DNA of 64,000 nucleotides from Treponema denticola (GCF_024400535.1 NZ_CP038800.1:682001-746000); one strand, 5' to 3'. Numbered from the stretch's first letter, positions 25,270-35,286 are shown. The notes: a model not told the origin generated them from the letters alone. Made by a program: numbers and translations.

Positions 25270-25707
25270 ATGCTTAACATATTTGTATTAAAAGGTCTTT
25301 CCGACAGCGGTAAGACCACCACACTTAAACTGGTAGATGACTTATTAAACAAAAAATATAGTAATCCTAAACCTATTGATTCCAAATATAGTAACAATAA
25401 ACCCAAAGATTTTTGGGTTATATACGATCTTAATGTAAACGGAAAAATGATACGAGTAGGTTTAGAAACAGGAGGCGATGATTACAGGTATGTTCGTAAG
25501 GATAGGGACACATTTTTATCGCACAATTGCGAAATTATTTTTTGTGCTTGTCATCCGTCGGGAAAAACCTTACAAGAGGTTAATGAATATAAAAATCACG
25601 GCGGTACGGTTACATTTATAGAAACCATAAGGGAACCCGATAAAACAAAAAGCGATGCAAAAAATAAAGCCGACGCACTAAAATTAATCCAAATAGCAGG
25701 ACTATAG
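25270..25707 (+). CDS. Small P-loop protein of unknown function
   Basis: The 145-residue protein opens with a strand and a Walker A motif (FVLKGLSDSGKTTTL, about 5-19), so it probably binds a nucleotide. A Walker-B-like strand (EIIFCACHPSGKTL, about 90-103) follows. There is no familiar kinase or GTPase signature, and the segment at 30-47 (SNPKPIDSKYSNNKPKD) is low in complexity. It may be a stripped-down kinase-like or phage-derived ATPase. GGAG lies seven bases before the ATG, after a GGGCTAAAAGCCC hairpin. It stands alone. Confidence 0.65.
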   Translation: MLNIFVLKGLSDSGKTTTLKLVDDLLNKKYSNPKPIDSKYSNNKPKDFWVIYDLNVNGKMIRVGLETGGDDYRYVRKDRDTFLSHNCEIIFCACHPSGKTLQEVNEYKNHGGTVTFIETIREPDKTKSDAKNKADALKLIQIAGL

Positions 25708-25820
25708 CCTTAGTCTCTATCATTTTTTATTCTGGTCTTGCCTAAAAAACTTGTAATTTTTCTTGTACTGGTGTATAATCTTACTATCAAATTATTAGAA
25801 GTTTTTATAGGAGTATGCTT

Positions 25821-27422
25821 ATGAAGAACAGCAAATTTTTTAAAGCCGTTGGCTTTGTTGTGATCGTTCTCATCCTGAGTGCCGCCTTTACAGGATGTGA
25901 AACCGAATCCCATGATGTAAGCGGCCAGTATGCGGGAATTGAGGCAAATGCCCCTGCAAACCAAGTCGATATTCTTCTTTTTAACGACTTTCACGGAAAC
26001 GTTGCAGAAGATACCCGTCCCGGAAAGGGAAAGAATGCCGGTATGGCTAAGATGATAGGCTATGTCCGCACTGCCGGAATGGAAAATCCTAACACCATCG
26101 TGGTTGCAGGAGGCGATAACTATCAGGGAACAGCCATATCCAATCTTACCTATGGAGCTCCCGTTTCGGCTATGATGAGGGCTATGGATGTAAAAGTCTG
26201 TGCCGTAGGTAACCATGAATTTGACTGGGGTTCAAACCGCATGACAAAGTGGCAAAAGGACGGAAACTTTACCTTCTTGGCTGCGAACATTGTCGAAAAG
26301 AAGACGGGAAAGCCTGTGTCCTGGGCAAAACCCTATGCAATCATCAAAAAAGGAAACTACAAGATTGCCTTTATCGGCTTGGCTCATCCCGATACGGCCG
26401 TGTTGACAAGCGCTGAACATGTAAGCGGTTTGGAATTTACCGATCCGGTAAAAACAGGCCAAGAATGGGTAAACTATCTATTGGCAGGAAAGGCTAAAGA
26501 AGGCAAGCCCGATGCAATTATCGCCTTAACCCACATCGACTCATTCCAAGAAGATGGGCAAATCAGCGGAAATGCAGTTAAACTTACCGAAATTAAGGGC
26601 TTGGATGCTGTTCTTTCGGCTCACAGTCATCGAACAGTTTCAGGAAATGTAAACGGTATTCCCATACTTCAAGCCTATTGTTACGGCAGGGCTGTAGGTA
26701 AACTCAGCATCACCTTCGGAAGCGAGAACAAGATTGCAAAGATTGAATCGGCAGTCGATGAAATTTACAAGCACAAAGATTCTCTTATCGAGGATGAAAA
26801 AGGCAAGGCTCTCTTTGCAAAATATGACACGGAACTGAAACCTATTATGGGTGAAGTAATCGGTGTTGCCGAGGGCGAGTTTACCCATGAAAGAAGCGAG
26901 AAGGGAAGCAATACCCTTTTGGGTGCATGGGCAGCTGAAGTTCAACGCCAATTGGGAAAGGCCGATATAGCCATTCAAAACGGAGGAGGCTTACGACGAA
27001 CCCTTGCAGCAGGCAATATCACCGTAGGCGACCTTTATGAGATCATGCCCTTTGATAATTATCTCGTTGTTTTCGATCTTCCCGGTTCTGAGATTAAAAA
27101 GGCAATCGATCACGGTATAATGAATCCTAATATCACCGACGGTCAGTTTGCAGGTTTAAGGGTAGAATATGACGGTAGAAAGCCTTTTGAAAACAGAATC
27201 ACAAAGATTACTCTTATGGATGGAACACCCCTTGATATGAATAAAAAATATAGGGTTGTTGTAAACAGCTTTATGTTTACGGGAGGAGATTCCTACGATT
27301 TTAGCAAGGCAACAAATTCTGCCGAAAGCGTATCTATAAGAGATGCTCTCATTGATGCCATTAAAAAGGCTAAAACAATTAAACCCATACCTGTCGATTA
27401 TATTAAAGATATAAGCAAATAA
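25821..27422 (+). CDS. 5'-nucleotidase / metallophosphatase lipoprotein (UshA family)
   Basis: The 533-residue product has a lipoprotein signal (AAFTGC, Cys26), so it should act outside the inner membrane on nucleotides or nucleotide sugars. The N-terminal metallophosphatase domain (about 45-330) shows LFNDFHGN, AGGDNYQG, VGNHEFDWG and SAHSHRT, which carry the two-metal ligands. The C-terminal 5'-nucleotidase domain has QNGGGLRRTLAAGNITVGDLYEIMPFDN. I prefer ATG 25821, because AGGAG (25809-25813) is seven bases ahead; ATG 25815 is too close to it. It could supply nucleosides to this host-associated bacterium. Confidence 0.92.
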   Translation: MKNSKFFKAVGFVVIVLILSAAFTGCETESHDVSGQYAGIEANAPANQVDILLFNDFHGNVAEDTRPGKGKNAGMAKMIGYVRTAGMENPNTIVVAGGDNYQGTAISNLTYGAPVSAMMRAMDVKVCAVGNHEFDWGSNRMTKWQKDGNFTFLAANIVEKKTGKPVSWAKPYAIIKKGNYKIAFIGLAHPDTAVLTSAEHVSGLEFTDPVKTGQEWVNYLLAGKAKEGKPDAIIALTHIDSFQEDGQISGNAVKLTEIKGLDAVLSAHSHRTVSGNVNGIPILQAYCYGRAVGKLSITFGSENKIAKIESAVDEIYKHKDSLIEDEKGKALFAKYDTELKPIMGEVIGVAEGEFTHERSEKGSNTLLGAWAAEVQRQLGKADIAIQNGGGLRRTLAAGNITVGDLYEIMPFDNYLVVFDLPGSEIKKAIDHGIMNPNITDGQFAGLRVEYDGRKPFENRITKITLMDGTPLDMNKKYRVVVNSFMFTGGDSYDFSKATNSAESVSIRDALIDAIKKAKTIKPIPVDYIKDISK

Positions 27423-27435
27423 CAGGATTCGATTA

Positions 27436-27471
27436 TAAAAGCGGTGTAGAAAAACTTTCTCGCCGCTTTTT
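27436..27471 (+). terminator. Rho-independent terminator after the nucleotidase gene
   Basis: AAAGCGG (27438-27444) pairs with CCGCTTT (27463-27469) and is followed by T's. Confidence 0.75.
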
Positions 27472-27480
27472 ATTAAAGGG

Positions 27481-27510
27481 AGCCTCTAAAAACTGATGTT
27501 TTTAGAGGCT
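27481..27510 (+). repeat. Palindromic hairpin related to the one at 13262
   Basis: AGCCTCTAAAAAC (27481-27493) pairs with GTTTTTAGAGGCT (27498-27510). It shares the CCTCTAAAAAC core with 13262-13299, but the pair flanking that core is G-C here and A-T there. Confidence 0.7.
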
Positions 27511-27537
27511 TCTAAGTAAAGATGAACGGAACCGGAC

Positions 27538-28719
27538 ATGAAGCGTATTTTCCTTTTTATTGTAAGCCTCTTATTTTTTAATTTATATGCAGAAGACACA
27601 GGGCAAACTTCCTCTGAAAATTTATCTCAAGATATGGAGAAGAAGTATGATGGCTTAAGCAGTTATTATAGTACCTATATAAATGCTCCCGAAAGTCAGG
27701 TCGTTAAGGCTAAAGTTATCGAAATCGTTTATGACGATACAAAGGAAAACCGCCCCGATATTCCGATAGAGTCGGACTTCCGTTATCAGCATTTAAAGAT
27801 AAAAATTTTAACAGGAAAGCATAGGGATGAGGTTTATACAATCCGGAATACTATAGAGCTCGCCATTCCTTATAAGCTTATTTTTAAGGTAAACGAAAAG
27901 CTCATCTTACAGCTTGATGAGGATGAAACAGGGAAGGTAAACAACTTGCGCATTTATGAGAGGGCAAGGGACTATAAGGTCTATGCTCTTATTTTTATTT
28001 TTGCAGCGGTTTTAATTTTTGTCGGTAAAAAAAACGGTCTAAAGGCTCTTATCTCCCTAGGGCTTACCATAGGCCTGATATTCGGCATTTTTCTTCCCCT
28101 TATCCTTCAAGGTCATAATCCTATTCTTTGGGCTATTATAATTTGCAGTCTTGCCTCCGTCATTACTCTTTTTATTATTTCGGGGAGGAATAATAAAACC
28201 TATACGGCTATTTTGGGAACTATAGGCGGGGTTATTATAGCAGGCCTTTTTGCCTTTGTTGCAGGAAAAATTCTAAGACTTTCAGGTTTGGGAAACGAAG
28301 ATGCTCAAATGTTAGCCTTTGTTCCGCAGTACCGTAAAATAGATTATCAGGGACTTTTATTTGCCGGCATTATGATAGGCTCCCTCGGAGCCGTTATGGA
28401 TGTAGCTATGTCTATTTCTTCATCGATGTGGGAGATTGTAGCTGTAAGCCCTAAGATACCGAATAAGCAGCTTATAAAATCGGGGATGAATATAGGGCGG
28501 GATATTATAGGCTCAATGTCCAATACGCTTATTTTAGCCTATGTTAGTACATCGATTCCCGTGCTTTTACTCTTTATCATTTTTTCGCACGGGTTTACCG
28601 AAATCATAAATTTGGAAATTTTATCGGCCGAGATATTGCGTGCCGTCTCCGGAAGTATAGGTTTAATCTGTACGATTCCCATAACCGTCAACTTAGTAAA
28701 TATTTTTAGAAAGAACTAA
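27538..28719 (+). CDS. YibE/F-family integral membrane protein
   Basis: The 393-residue protein has a cleavable-type signal (ending FFNLYAED), an extracytoplasmic beta domain (about 55-150, with VVKAKVIEIVYDD and GKHRDEVYTIRN) and then about seven membrane helices carrying the YibE/F pattern (NGLKALISLGLTIGLIFG, FVAGKILRLSGLGNEDAQML, MIGSLGAVMDVAMSISSS). The family is widespread in Firmicutes and spirochaetes and of unknown function, often discussed as a transporter-like protein. There is only a weak ribosome site (CGGA). It converges on the hybrid kinase gene; the 80 bases between them hold no clear signal. Confidence 0.85.
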   Translation: MKRIFLFIVSLLFFNLYAEDTGQTSSENLSQDMEKKYDGLSSYYSTYINAPESQVVKAKVIEIVYDDTKENRPDIPIESDFRYQHLKIKILTGKHRDEVYTIRNTIELAIPYKLIFKVNEKLILQLDEDETGKVNNLRIYERARDYKVYALIFIFAAVLIFVGKKNGLKALISLGLTIGLIFGIFLPLILQGHNPILWAIIICSLASVITLFIISGRNNKTYTAILGTIGGVIIAGLFAFVAGKILRLSGLGNEDAQMLAFVPQYRKIDYQGLLFAGIMIGSLGAVMDVAMSISSSMWEIVAVSPKIPNKQLIKSGMNIGRDIIGSMSNTLILAYVSTSIPVLLLFIIFSHGFTEIINLEILSAEILRAVSGSIGLICTIPITVNLVNIFRKN

Positions 28720-28799
28720 AAAAGGTTTTTAGTGTGAGGTACTGTGAGGCATGGAATCTTTTATTTGAAGTACCGCTTCATACTATGATGACAAGTTTT

Positions 28800-30830
28800 T
28801 TACTTTTTATAATGTTTTTTTACCATTTCAAAAAGCTGCTTTTTGTTAAAGGGCTTTTTTATTATATCGTTTAATCCCATAGATTCGCATAGGTTTCTTT
28901 CATTGTCTTGAGAACCCGCAGTACATGCGATAATAGGTTTTGAGTATCCCTTTTCCCTCAAGATTTGCGTAGCCTCATATCCGTTTATTCCGGGCATCTG
29001 TATATCCATAAATATAATATCAAATAGCTCGCCCGATGCCTTATCTATAGCTTCTTCTCCGTCATTTGCCGTGCTTACAATACAGTGGGCTTTTTCCAAG
29101 ATAATTTTTAATAATTTTTGGTTTACAGGATGATCGTCTACAACTAAAATCTTACAGCCGAAAAAGTTATCTTCATTTGGAATATGCACATTTTCATTTT
29201 GTTGACCTTGGCTCCCTGCTTCAACCGGCTCCAATTCCGAAATGTCATCATTTTCCGAAGACGATGCGAATTTTCTATAGAGGTCGTTAATCAGATGAAA
29301 GACTATTCGTGATTTTAAGGGCTTATAAAGATAGCCGTCAAACCACTCTAAAAGTTTCATCTTTGCATCTCTTCCGAGGCTGCCTTCAGGAATCATCAAA
29401 AAGAGTTTTGAGGTTGAAAGATTTTCGTCATTGTGAATTTCGGCTCCAAGGCGCCATCCGTCCATCTTAGGCATAACCATATCTATAAATACCACATTGA
29501 AAGGATTTTTATGTTCGGCGGCTGTTTTCATAACTCCTATTGCCTGTTCTCCGGAACTGACCAAGGCTATGTCTTGAAAACCGAATTTAAAAAGCATTCT
29601 CTTTAAAATAGTTCTGGTTTGCATATTATCGTCGACTATTAAAAATCTGGTACTCTTATCCAATAGGGTGCTTTCATGAGGAGCTTTTCTTTTTGAAGGA
29701 ATCAAGGGTACCTTAAACCAAAAAACAGAACCGCAGGGAATATTATCTTTTATTCCTATTTGTCCATTCATCATAGTTATAATATTTTTAGAAATTGCCA
29801 AGCCTAATCCCGTACCGCCATACTTTCTATTGATAGAGGCATTTCCCTGATAAAAGGACTCGAATATTTTTGATTTTTGTTCTGCATTTACTCCTATACC
29901 CGTATCTGCAACTTCACAAAGGATGGAGAAGTGTTTTTCCGTATCGGTATTGTTTGGGTTGTTTTCAAACACAGGTTTGACTGAAACTGAAACATAGCCT
30001 TTTTCAGTAAACTTAACTGCATTTTTTACGAAGTTTAAAAGAACTTGCTGCAGTCTTGCCGGATCGCCGTATATAAAGTCGGGAATTTTATCGTTTATGT
30101 CTACAACTATTTCAAGGCCCTTTTTGTGGGCTTCCATCGAAATTAAATCTACAGTCTGCTCAACGGAATCGGTTAAGTTAAAAACCGTTTTTTCCATCGT
30201 CATATTCCCGCTTTCAAGTTTTGAAAAATCCAAAATATCGTTTACAAGCGCAAGTAAAACTTCAGCGCTAAAGTTGACTTGACGGGTGTATTCACTTTGT
30301 TCTTCATCTAAGTTTGTATCTTTTATAAGCTCCATCATGCCTATTATAGTTTGGATAGGAGTTCTTATTTCATGGCTTACATTGGCCAAAAAAAGGCTTC
30401 TCATGTTGTTTGCTTTTTCGGCATCCTGTTTTGCAATTATTAAAGATTGTTCTTTTAGTTTTTGTTTGGTAATGTCATCGATGGTTACAAAAAAAGTACC
30501 GTCATCTTGTTGGGTAGAGCTGAACTTTAAAGTAGTTTTGTCCGAAGGTCCTGAGGGCCTGTCGAATTTTGCTTCAAAAGCTGCCGTTTTTGGGTTGTTT
30601 TTTATAAATACGGAAAACCGGATAAAGTCCTCTTCAGATAAAATTTTTCTTACATAGTCGTATATCTGTACTTTTGTATTTTTAATCAAATAGTCGGGTA
30701 AAAGCCTTTCCGCTTCAGGGCTCCAAAAAAGCGGAATATAATCGGGAGAAAAAATTATATAAGCTATATTTGACTCGTTTAAATATTTCCCCAGCCGGAA
30801 ATTTGAAATATTTTTGTTAAATAGAGGCAC
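28800..30830 (-). CDS. Hybrid histidine kinase with two receiver domains
   Basis: The 676-residue soluble protein starts with a PAS-like domain (about 15-120), then a HisKA domain with phospho-accepting H153 in [12 protein letters not shown] HATPase domain follows (about 255-385; N-box [33 protein letters not shown]). Two receiver domains come next (about 390-515 with [11 protein letters not shown]; about 560-672 with [13 protein letters not shown] and the conserved KKPF lysine). There is no Hpt domain, so the phosphate should pass on through a separate Hpt protein; one is encoded at 48464. The start overlaps the preceding response-regulator gene by 14 bases. There is no membrane span, so the signal is cytoplasmic. 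Confidence 0.93.
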   Translation of the reverse strand: MPLFNKNISNFRLGKYLNESNIAYIIFSPDYIPLFWSPEAERLLPDYLIKNTKVQIYDYVRKILSEEDFIRFSVFIKNNPKTAAFEAKFDRPSGPSDKTTLKFSSTQQDDGTFFVTIDDITKQKLKEQSLIIAKQDAEKANNMRSLFLANVSHEIRTPIQTIIGMMELIKDTNLDEEQSEYTRQVNFSAEVLLALVNDILDFSKLESGNMTMEKTVFNLTDSVEQTVDLISMEAHKKGLEIVVDINDKIPDFIYGDPARLQQVLLNFVKNAVKFTEKGYVSVSVKPVFENNPNNTDTEKHFSILCEVADTGIGVNAEQKSKIFESFYQGNASINRKYGGTGLGLAISKNIITMMNGQIGIKDNIPCGSVFWFKVPLIPSKRKAPHESTLLDKSTRFLIVDDNMQTRTILKRMLFKFGFQDIALVSSGEQAIGVMKTAAEHKNPFNVVFIDMVMPKMDGWRLGAEIHNDENLSTSKLFLMIPEGSLGRDAKMKLLEWFDGYLYKPLKSRIVFHLINDLYRKFASSSENDDISELEPVEAGSQGQQNENVHIPNEDNFFGCKILVVDDHPVNQKLLKIILEKAHCIVSTANDGEEAIDKASGELFDIIFMDIQMPGINGYEATQILREKGYSKPIIACTAGSQDNERNLCESMGLNDIIKKPFNKKQLFEMVKKHYKK

Positions 30831-32031
30831 CCAGAACTTCCTCCATCTTGCGTAAAACCGTTTCTTTTTTTATGGGTTTTAATATGTATCTTTTAGCACC
30901 CTTTTCCAGGGCTTTGATAACGGTATCTCTTTGAGTGACGGAAGATAGAATAACAAACGGAGTTGTAATTCCCTTCTTTTTTGCTTCATTTAAAACATCT
31001 ATACCGCTCATTCCCGGCATAATCATATCTAAAAAAATAACATCATAAACATCATTTTCTACTTTATTTAAAAAATCTTCTCCGTTTTCAAATAGATCTA
31101 CTTCGGCATTTAAGCACGAAAAAATAGCAGTCATCATTTTGCGGATCACTAAATCATCATCTACTACAGCTATGGAAAGACTTTCGACCGTGTCCAGTTT
31201 AAAACGGGTTTCAAGATTGCCTACGTTTTCATTGCGCTCATTATCGGCATTAAGCATTGTTTGAGCTACAGCTCTCTTATCTTCTGTTGTTTGTAAAAGA
31301 GCTGAAAGAGCCTGCCCAAGGCTTCCTACAACTTCAATCATATTATAGTCGGGGTTTTGTGAAAAGAAGTCTTTTACAAATTGATTGAGAGTAAGAAGCT
31401 TTACATTTTTAGGAGAAACTACCTTTACAGCTAGGATATTATCTATCAAATATTCCAAGTTAGCCGTATCGGCATAGGTTAAATTTAAATCGGTCAATAT
31501 AATTAAAATTTTAGCTTCATTAAGTTTATAGGACTCAATGAGTTCTATAATTCTAAATTGAAGCAGCTCAAGTTTATCTCTGTTTAAACCTTGTGCCAAT
31601 TCTATAAATATAACGTCCTCATTTACCCGCGTTTCCAAAATACAGGGTGTGGGATCTATGGGAAATGTTGTCCCTAAAATGATGCCTATTGAGGATAAAA
31701 GTTCATCAACTCTTACAGGCTTTGAAATTACTTTTTTTACGCCATATGAGGCTAATAAAGCTATGTCTACTTTGGCTATTTTTCTTCCCAATACTATTGA
31801 AGGTATTCCTGCAAGGGTAGGAGCTTTTTGCTTTTCTGCAAAAAAATTAAATAAGGCATCTCTGCTAAAACTATAATCTACTATTACAAGCATGACAGGC
31901 TGCTGCTTCATAATATTCATGGCTTCTATAACTGTTTCGGCATAAATAACATAAATGCCGACTTCTTGTAATTTTTTTGTAATATAATATCGTAAAGTGG
32001 GGGCTATCCCTATCAATAAAACTTGTTTCAT
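30817..32031 (-). CDS. Response regulator with degenerate receiver, STAS-like middle and C-terminal receiver
   Basis: The 404-residue protein has an N-terminal receiver-like domain (about 1-120) that keeps an aspartate (VIVDYSF, D52) but lacks the usual acidic pair. A central domain (about 130-255, with [20 protein letters not shown] and [19 protein letters not shown]) resembles STAS/anti-sigma-antagonist folds. The C-terminal receiver is complete ([30 protein letters not shown]). There is no DNA-binding or enzymatic output domain, so it probably works through protein contacts. It is translated just before, and overlaps, the hybrid kinase gene, so the two form one signalling operon. It is divergent from the DJ-1 gene. 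Confidence 0.85.
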   Translation of the reverse strand: MKQVLLIGIAPTLRYYITKKLQEVGIYVIYAETVIEAMNIMKQQPVMLVIVDYSFSRDALFNFFAEKQKAPTLAGIPSIVLGRKIAKVDIALLASYGVKKVISKPVRVDELLSSIGIILGTTFPIDPTPCILETRVNEDVIFIELAQGLNRDKLELLQFRIIELIESYKLNEAKILIILTDLNLTYADTANLEYLIDNILAVKVVSPKNVKLLTLNQFVKDFFSQNPDYNMIEVVGSLGQALSALLQTTEDKRAVAQTMLNADNERNENVGNLETRFKLDTVESLSIAVVDDDLVIRKMMTAIFSCLNAEVDLFENGEDFLNKVENDVYDVIFLDMIMPGMSGIDVLNEAKKKGITTPFVILSSVTQRDTVIKALEKGAKRYILKPIKKETVLRKMEEVLGASI

Positions 32032-32107
32032 GTTATGATTATATCATATTAGAATAATCTTATCTAGTTGTTCACAACTTGGTTGTCTTGTAAAATTGGA
32101 GGAATTA

Positions 32108-32662
32108 ATGAAAAAAGCTTTTTTATTTTTAGCAAACGGATTTGAAGATGTTGAAGCCCTTACGCCCATAGATTATTTGAGAAGAGCCGGTATAGATTTA
32201 ATTACTGTCGGCGTCGGAGGGAAGACTATAGTTTCTTCTCACAAGGTTCCTATAGGCTGCGATATTGTATTGGAAGAAGCCTTGCAAATGGATGGCGATT
32301 TAATTGCCGTCATCCTTCCCGGCGGTCTTCCTAACAGCAGCACTCTTGCAGGCTCAGAGGCTGTTAGAGAATTTGCAAAAAAGACCCTTGCAGGCGGAGG
32401 AATTGTCGCTGCTATCTGTGCGGCTCCTGCCCTTGCCCTGGGCTCTTGGGGGCTTTTAGATGGAAAACATTATACCTGCTACCCCGGTATGGGTCAGGAT
32501 TTGAAGACAAAGCCTAAGGCCGGAGAGCGTGTTATCAGAGACGGAAATATAATAACGGCCTGCGCAGCAGGAGCGGCAGAAGAATTTGCCTTTGCAATTG
32601 TAGAAGCTGTTTGCGGGAAAACCGCATTAAATAAACTTAAAACTGAGGTGGTGGCACGATAA
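32108..32662 (+). CDS. DJ-1/PfpI-family protein (YajL-like)
   Basis: The 184-residue protein has the DJ-1 fold: MKKAFLFLANGFEDVEALTPID with the conserved glutamate at the start, ILPGGLPNSSTL, and the nucleophile-elbow cysteine in GGIVAAICAAPALAL (about 100-114). Members act as redox-sensitive chaperones or glyoxalase/deglycase enzymes in oxidative and carbonyl stress; the exact activity is debated. The start is ATG 32108 with GGAGGA seven bases ahead; an in-frame TTG at 32096 lies in the ribosome site itself. It shares its last base with the first base of the methyltransferase gene (TAATG). Confidence 0.88.
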   Translation: MKKAFLFLANGFEDVEALTPIDYLRRAGIDLITVGVGGKTIVSSHKVPIGCDIVLEEALQMDGDLIAVILPGGLPNSSTLAGSEAVREFAKKTLAGGGIVAAICAAPALALGSWGLLDGKHYTCYPGMGQDLKTKPKAGERVIRDGNIITACAAGAAEEFAFAIVEAVCGKTALNKLKTEVVAR

Positions 32663-33423
32663 TGGAAAAACTTGCAGATTGGTTTGAAAACGAAACTTTT
32701 TGGGCTGAATATGCTCCGATTATGTTTGATACGCAGAGGTGGGCTGAGGCTCCTACCGTTGCGGAATCTATCTTAAGGATAATAGGCGTTCCTGTGGATA
32801 ATGCAGGGATTTCAATCTTGGATGCGGGCTGCGGTCCGGGAAGGATTGCCATCGAGCTTGCGATAAGAAAGGCTAAGGTTACGGGCATCGACTTAATCCG
32901 CCCCTTTTTAAATGCGGCTATGGATTCGGCCCAAGATGAGAGCGTCGACATAGAGCTTATTCAAGGAGATTTGCGTAAATTTGTCCGCCCTGAAGCCTTT
33001 GATGCGGCTATCAGCATGTATACGAGCTTCGGCTATTGCAGCACAATCGAAGAAGATATGCAAATCTTAAAAAACATAGCCCAATCCATAAAACCTAACG
33101 GCTGGTTTATTCTCGAAATGACCGGCCGTGAAATTGCAGTGCGGGATTTTACCGAAGGCGAATGGTTTGAGCGGGGCGGTTTTACGGTCTTAACCGAATA
33201 TTCCGTCGAAGGTGCTTGGGAAGGTTTACGCTCCCGCTGGATTCTTTATGATGAGCAGGGCAGAAAGGCCGATCACACCTATGTTCAGCGTCTTTATTCC
33301 GCAGTGGAGTTAAAAAGGCTTATGTTGGCAGCCGGCTTTTCTTCGGTAGAAATATACGGCGATTTTGATTTTTCGCCCTATAACGAAAAGGCGAGAACGA
33401 TGGTTCTCATAGCAAGAAAATAG
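32662..33423 (+). CDS. Class I SAM-dependent methyltransferase
   Basis: The 253-residue protein has the Rossmann methyltransferase core. Motif I is ILDAGCGPGRIAIELA (about 53-68), followed by the acidic ligand in VTGIDLIRPF and motif IV at FDAAISMYTSFGYC (about 115-128). The substrate is not deducible; small-molecule methyltransferases of this type are varied. It starts one base inside the DJ-1 stop codon, so the two are co-translated. A GAGGTGG site lies upstream. It ends 84 bases before a terminator. Confidence 0.8.
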   Translation: MEKLADWFENETFWAEYAPIMFDTQRWAEAPTVAESILRIIGVPVDNAGISILDAGCGPGRIAIELAIRKAKVTGIDLIRPFLNAAMDSAQDESVDIELIQGDLRKFVRPEAFDAAISMYTSFGYCSTIEEDMQILKNIAQSIKPNGWFILEMTGREIAVRDFTEGEWFERGGFTVLTEYSVEGAWEGLRSRWILYDEQGRKADHTYVQRLYSAVELKRLMLAAGFSSVEIYGDFDFSPYNEKARTMVLIARK

Positions 33424-33507
33424 CTTTATTCGTGCGGAGGGTTTAATACCCCGACGCTTGCGTCGTAACAAAGGGTATTAAAGCCGACTGCAACCACCTT
33501 ATGAGAA

Positions 33508-33545
33508 CAACAACCCCGATGCTTGCGTCGGGGTTGTTGATTTTT
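33508..33545 (+). terminator. Rho-independent terminator after the methyltransferase gene
   Basis: CAACAACCCCGA (33508-33519) pairs with TCGGGGTTGTTG (33528-33539), then ATTTTT. A shorter related inverted repeat (CCCCGACGC/GCGTCG) precedes it at 33451. Confidence 0.85.
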
Positions 33546-33652
33546 CTATAAAAATACTGTTATTTCTTTTTATAAAATACTTGTAAATTGCCTCAATTGT
33601 TGATATATTGTATTTTGTAAATTTTAGTTGACTCGAAATAAGGAGTTTTGAT

Positions 33653-34420
33653 ATGGAAAATAACGGTATTGACGGTATTGTTTTATATGAAGATGCAGAT
33701 CATAAATTTATATGGCTGGGCTCGGAGAGCAAACAGAGAAAGGGTGCTGTGCAGACAATGCAGTACCTTATTATAGACAGGGGGCGGGGCGTTCTTCTTG
33801 ACCCGGGCGGAGTACATCTTTTTTCCAGAGTTGTTACTGCTGTAAGCCGCTTTATTTCCGTGGATAAAATCGATACTATTTTCTTTTCACATCAAGACCC
33901 CGATGTTTCTTCGGGTATAGCTTTATGGCTGGGCATTACCAAGGCGAAAATATATATTTCTTCGCTTTGGGTTCGATTTATGCCTCACTTCGGTATAGTC
34001 GATCTTTCGAGAATAGTTCCGATACCTGACAAAGGGATGAGTATATCGCTTCCCTCAGGCTCGAATATGAGGTGTATTCCTTCACATTTTATGCATTCTC
34101 CCGGACAGTTCGGTTTATATGATGAGCGCTCCCGTATTCTTTTTAGCGGGGATATAGGAGCCGCCGTTTTTGATGATGACGATGAACCTTCCTTTGTAGA
34201 AGATTTTGAAAAGCACATTCCTTTGATTGAAGGCTTTCATGTCAGGTATATGGCTTCCAATAAGATTGTCAGCAAATGGGTTGAAACGATACGCCGTTTA
34301 AAGCCGGTTATGATAGCTCCGCAGCATGGCGCAATATATAAGGATGAGCAGGTAAATAATTTTTTAAATTGGCTTTCCGGTTTAAAATGCGGTACGGATT
34401 ATATCGAAAACCTATTCTAA
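33653..34420 (+). CDS. ODP: di-iron metallo-beta-lactamase-fold oxygen/iron sensor
   Basis: The 255-residue protein has the flavodi-iron (FprA-type) beta-lactamase fold without the flavodoxin domain. The iron ligands follow the pattern H80-x-D82-x-D84 in FFSHQDPDVSSG, then PSHFMHSPGQ, ILFSGDIGA and late APQHG. From memory, the T. denticola homologue was characterised as ODP, a di-iron protein that senses Fe(II) and oxygen for chemotaxis. AAGGAG precedes the ATG. The next gene, a soluble chemoreceptor, starts 11 bases after the stop, consistent with a sensing pair. Confidence 0.88.
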   Translation: MENNGIDGIVLYEDADHKFIWLGSESKQRKGAVQTMQYLIIDRGRGVLLDPGGVHLFSRVVTAVSRFISVDKIDTIFFSHQDPDVSSGIALWLGITKAKIYISSLWVRFMPHFGIVDLSRIVPIPDKGMSISLPSGSNMRCIPSHFMHSPGQFGLYDERSRILFSGDIGAAVFDDDDEPSFVEDFEKHIPLIEGFHVRYMASNKIVSKWVETIRRLKPVMIAPQHGAIYKDEQVNNFLNWLSGLKCGTDYIENLF

Positions 34421-34431
34421 TGGGAGATTCT

Positions 34432-35286
34432 ATGGCTGATGAACAGAACATTGCCGATAATTTTAGTGATTTAATCGATAAGATTGTTGTACAATATAAC
34501 AAAGGCGTTATTCTTGATTTTGTAACCTCTCATTCATTTAAAATTATTGAAGAATCTATGGATAATTTGCAGGAGAAGTTTGAAACTATCCTTTCCGCCT
34601 TTGAAGAAATACAAAAGGAAAGCAGCTCTTCTGCATCTAATGCCAATTATGTAGATGAAATGCTTTCTAATGTTTTAAAAAGAAGAACCGTAATTCAAGA
34701 AGAAATTCATGAGAGGGTTGAGGAAGTTGAAGCCACTGCGAAAAATGCAGAAAATGCAGCTTCCGCTTTTGAGGTGCTAAAGGACAGGACTGCGGAAGTT
34801 GAAGATATGCTGTCGGGTATTAAAGATGTTTCCGTAAGGACCGGTATTCTTGCAATCAATGCTTCAATTGAAGCCGCCCGTGCCGGAAGTGTCGGAAACG
34901 GGTTTAGAATTATTGCGAATGAGGTGCGCTCTCTCGCAACCCAGACCGGAGATTTTGCAAAAAAAATCGAATCAAAACTGGAAGAATTAAATAAATCGGT
35001 TGATGAAATAAACAATAGTATGACCGGTTTTATAGAACTTTTTTCAAAATTCAGAAAATCATTTAACGGTGTATTAGCTAATTTGGATGAAAACTCGGCA
35101 ACCCTTAAAGATGCAGGTTTTTCGTTGGCCGAAATAACCGCTTCCATAAAAGAACAGGATATTACCATAAGGGAAGGCTTTTTGTCGTTAAAGAAGATCG
35201 ATAACTTTTTACATGACACTTCGACAATTCTTGATGCAGTCCAAACAAGCCATGAACATCTAGGAACCTTGCTGCAGCAAAATTAA
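34432..35286 (+). CDS. Soluble methyl-accepting chemotaxis protein, ODP partner
   Basis: The product is 284 residues from ATG 34432 (GGGAG five bases ahead); the longer frame from 34369 runs back into the ODP gene. There is no membrane segment or ligand-binding domain; it is nearly all coiled coil. The chemoreceptor tip appears as RTGILAINASIEAARAGSVG, followed by ANEVRSLATQTG (about 150-180). A cytoplasmic receptor without its own sensor fits one that takes its signal from ODP, encoded immediately upstream, and passes it to CheA/CheW. The methylation region is shorter than in the transmembrane receptors. Confidence 0.88.
   Translation: MADEQNIADNFSDLIDKIVVQYNKGVILDFVTSHSFKIIEESMDNLQEKFETILSAFEEIQKESSSSASNANYVDEMLSNVLKRRTVIQEEIHERVEEVEATAKNAENAASAFEVLKDRTAEVEDMLSGIKDVSVRTGILAINASIEAARAGSVGNGFRIIANEVRSLATQTGDFAKKIESKLEELNKSVDEINNSMTGFIELFSKFRKSFNGVLANLDENSATLKDAGFSLAEITASIKEQDITIREGFLSLKKIDNFLHDTSTILDAVQTSHEHLGTLLQQN

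Noticed and set aside
34369-34431. N-terminal extension of the soluble chemoreceptor
   Set aside because: It overlaps the ODP coding sequence, and the GGGAG-ATG at 34432 explains the start.
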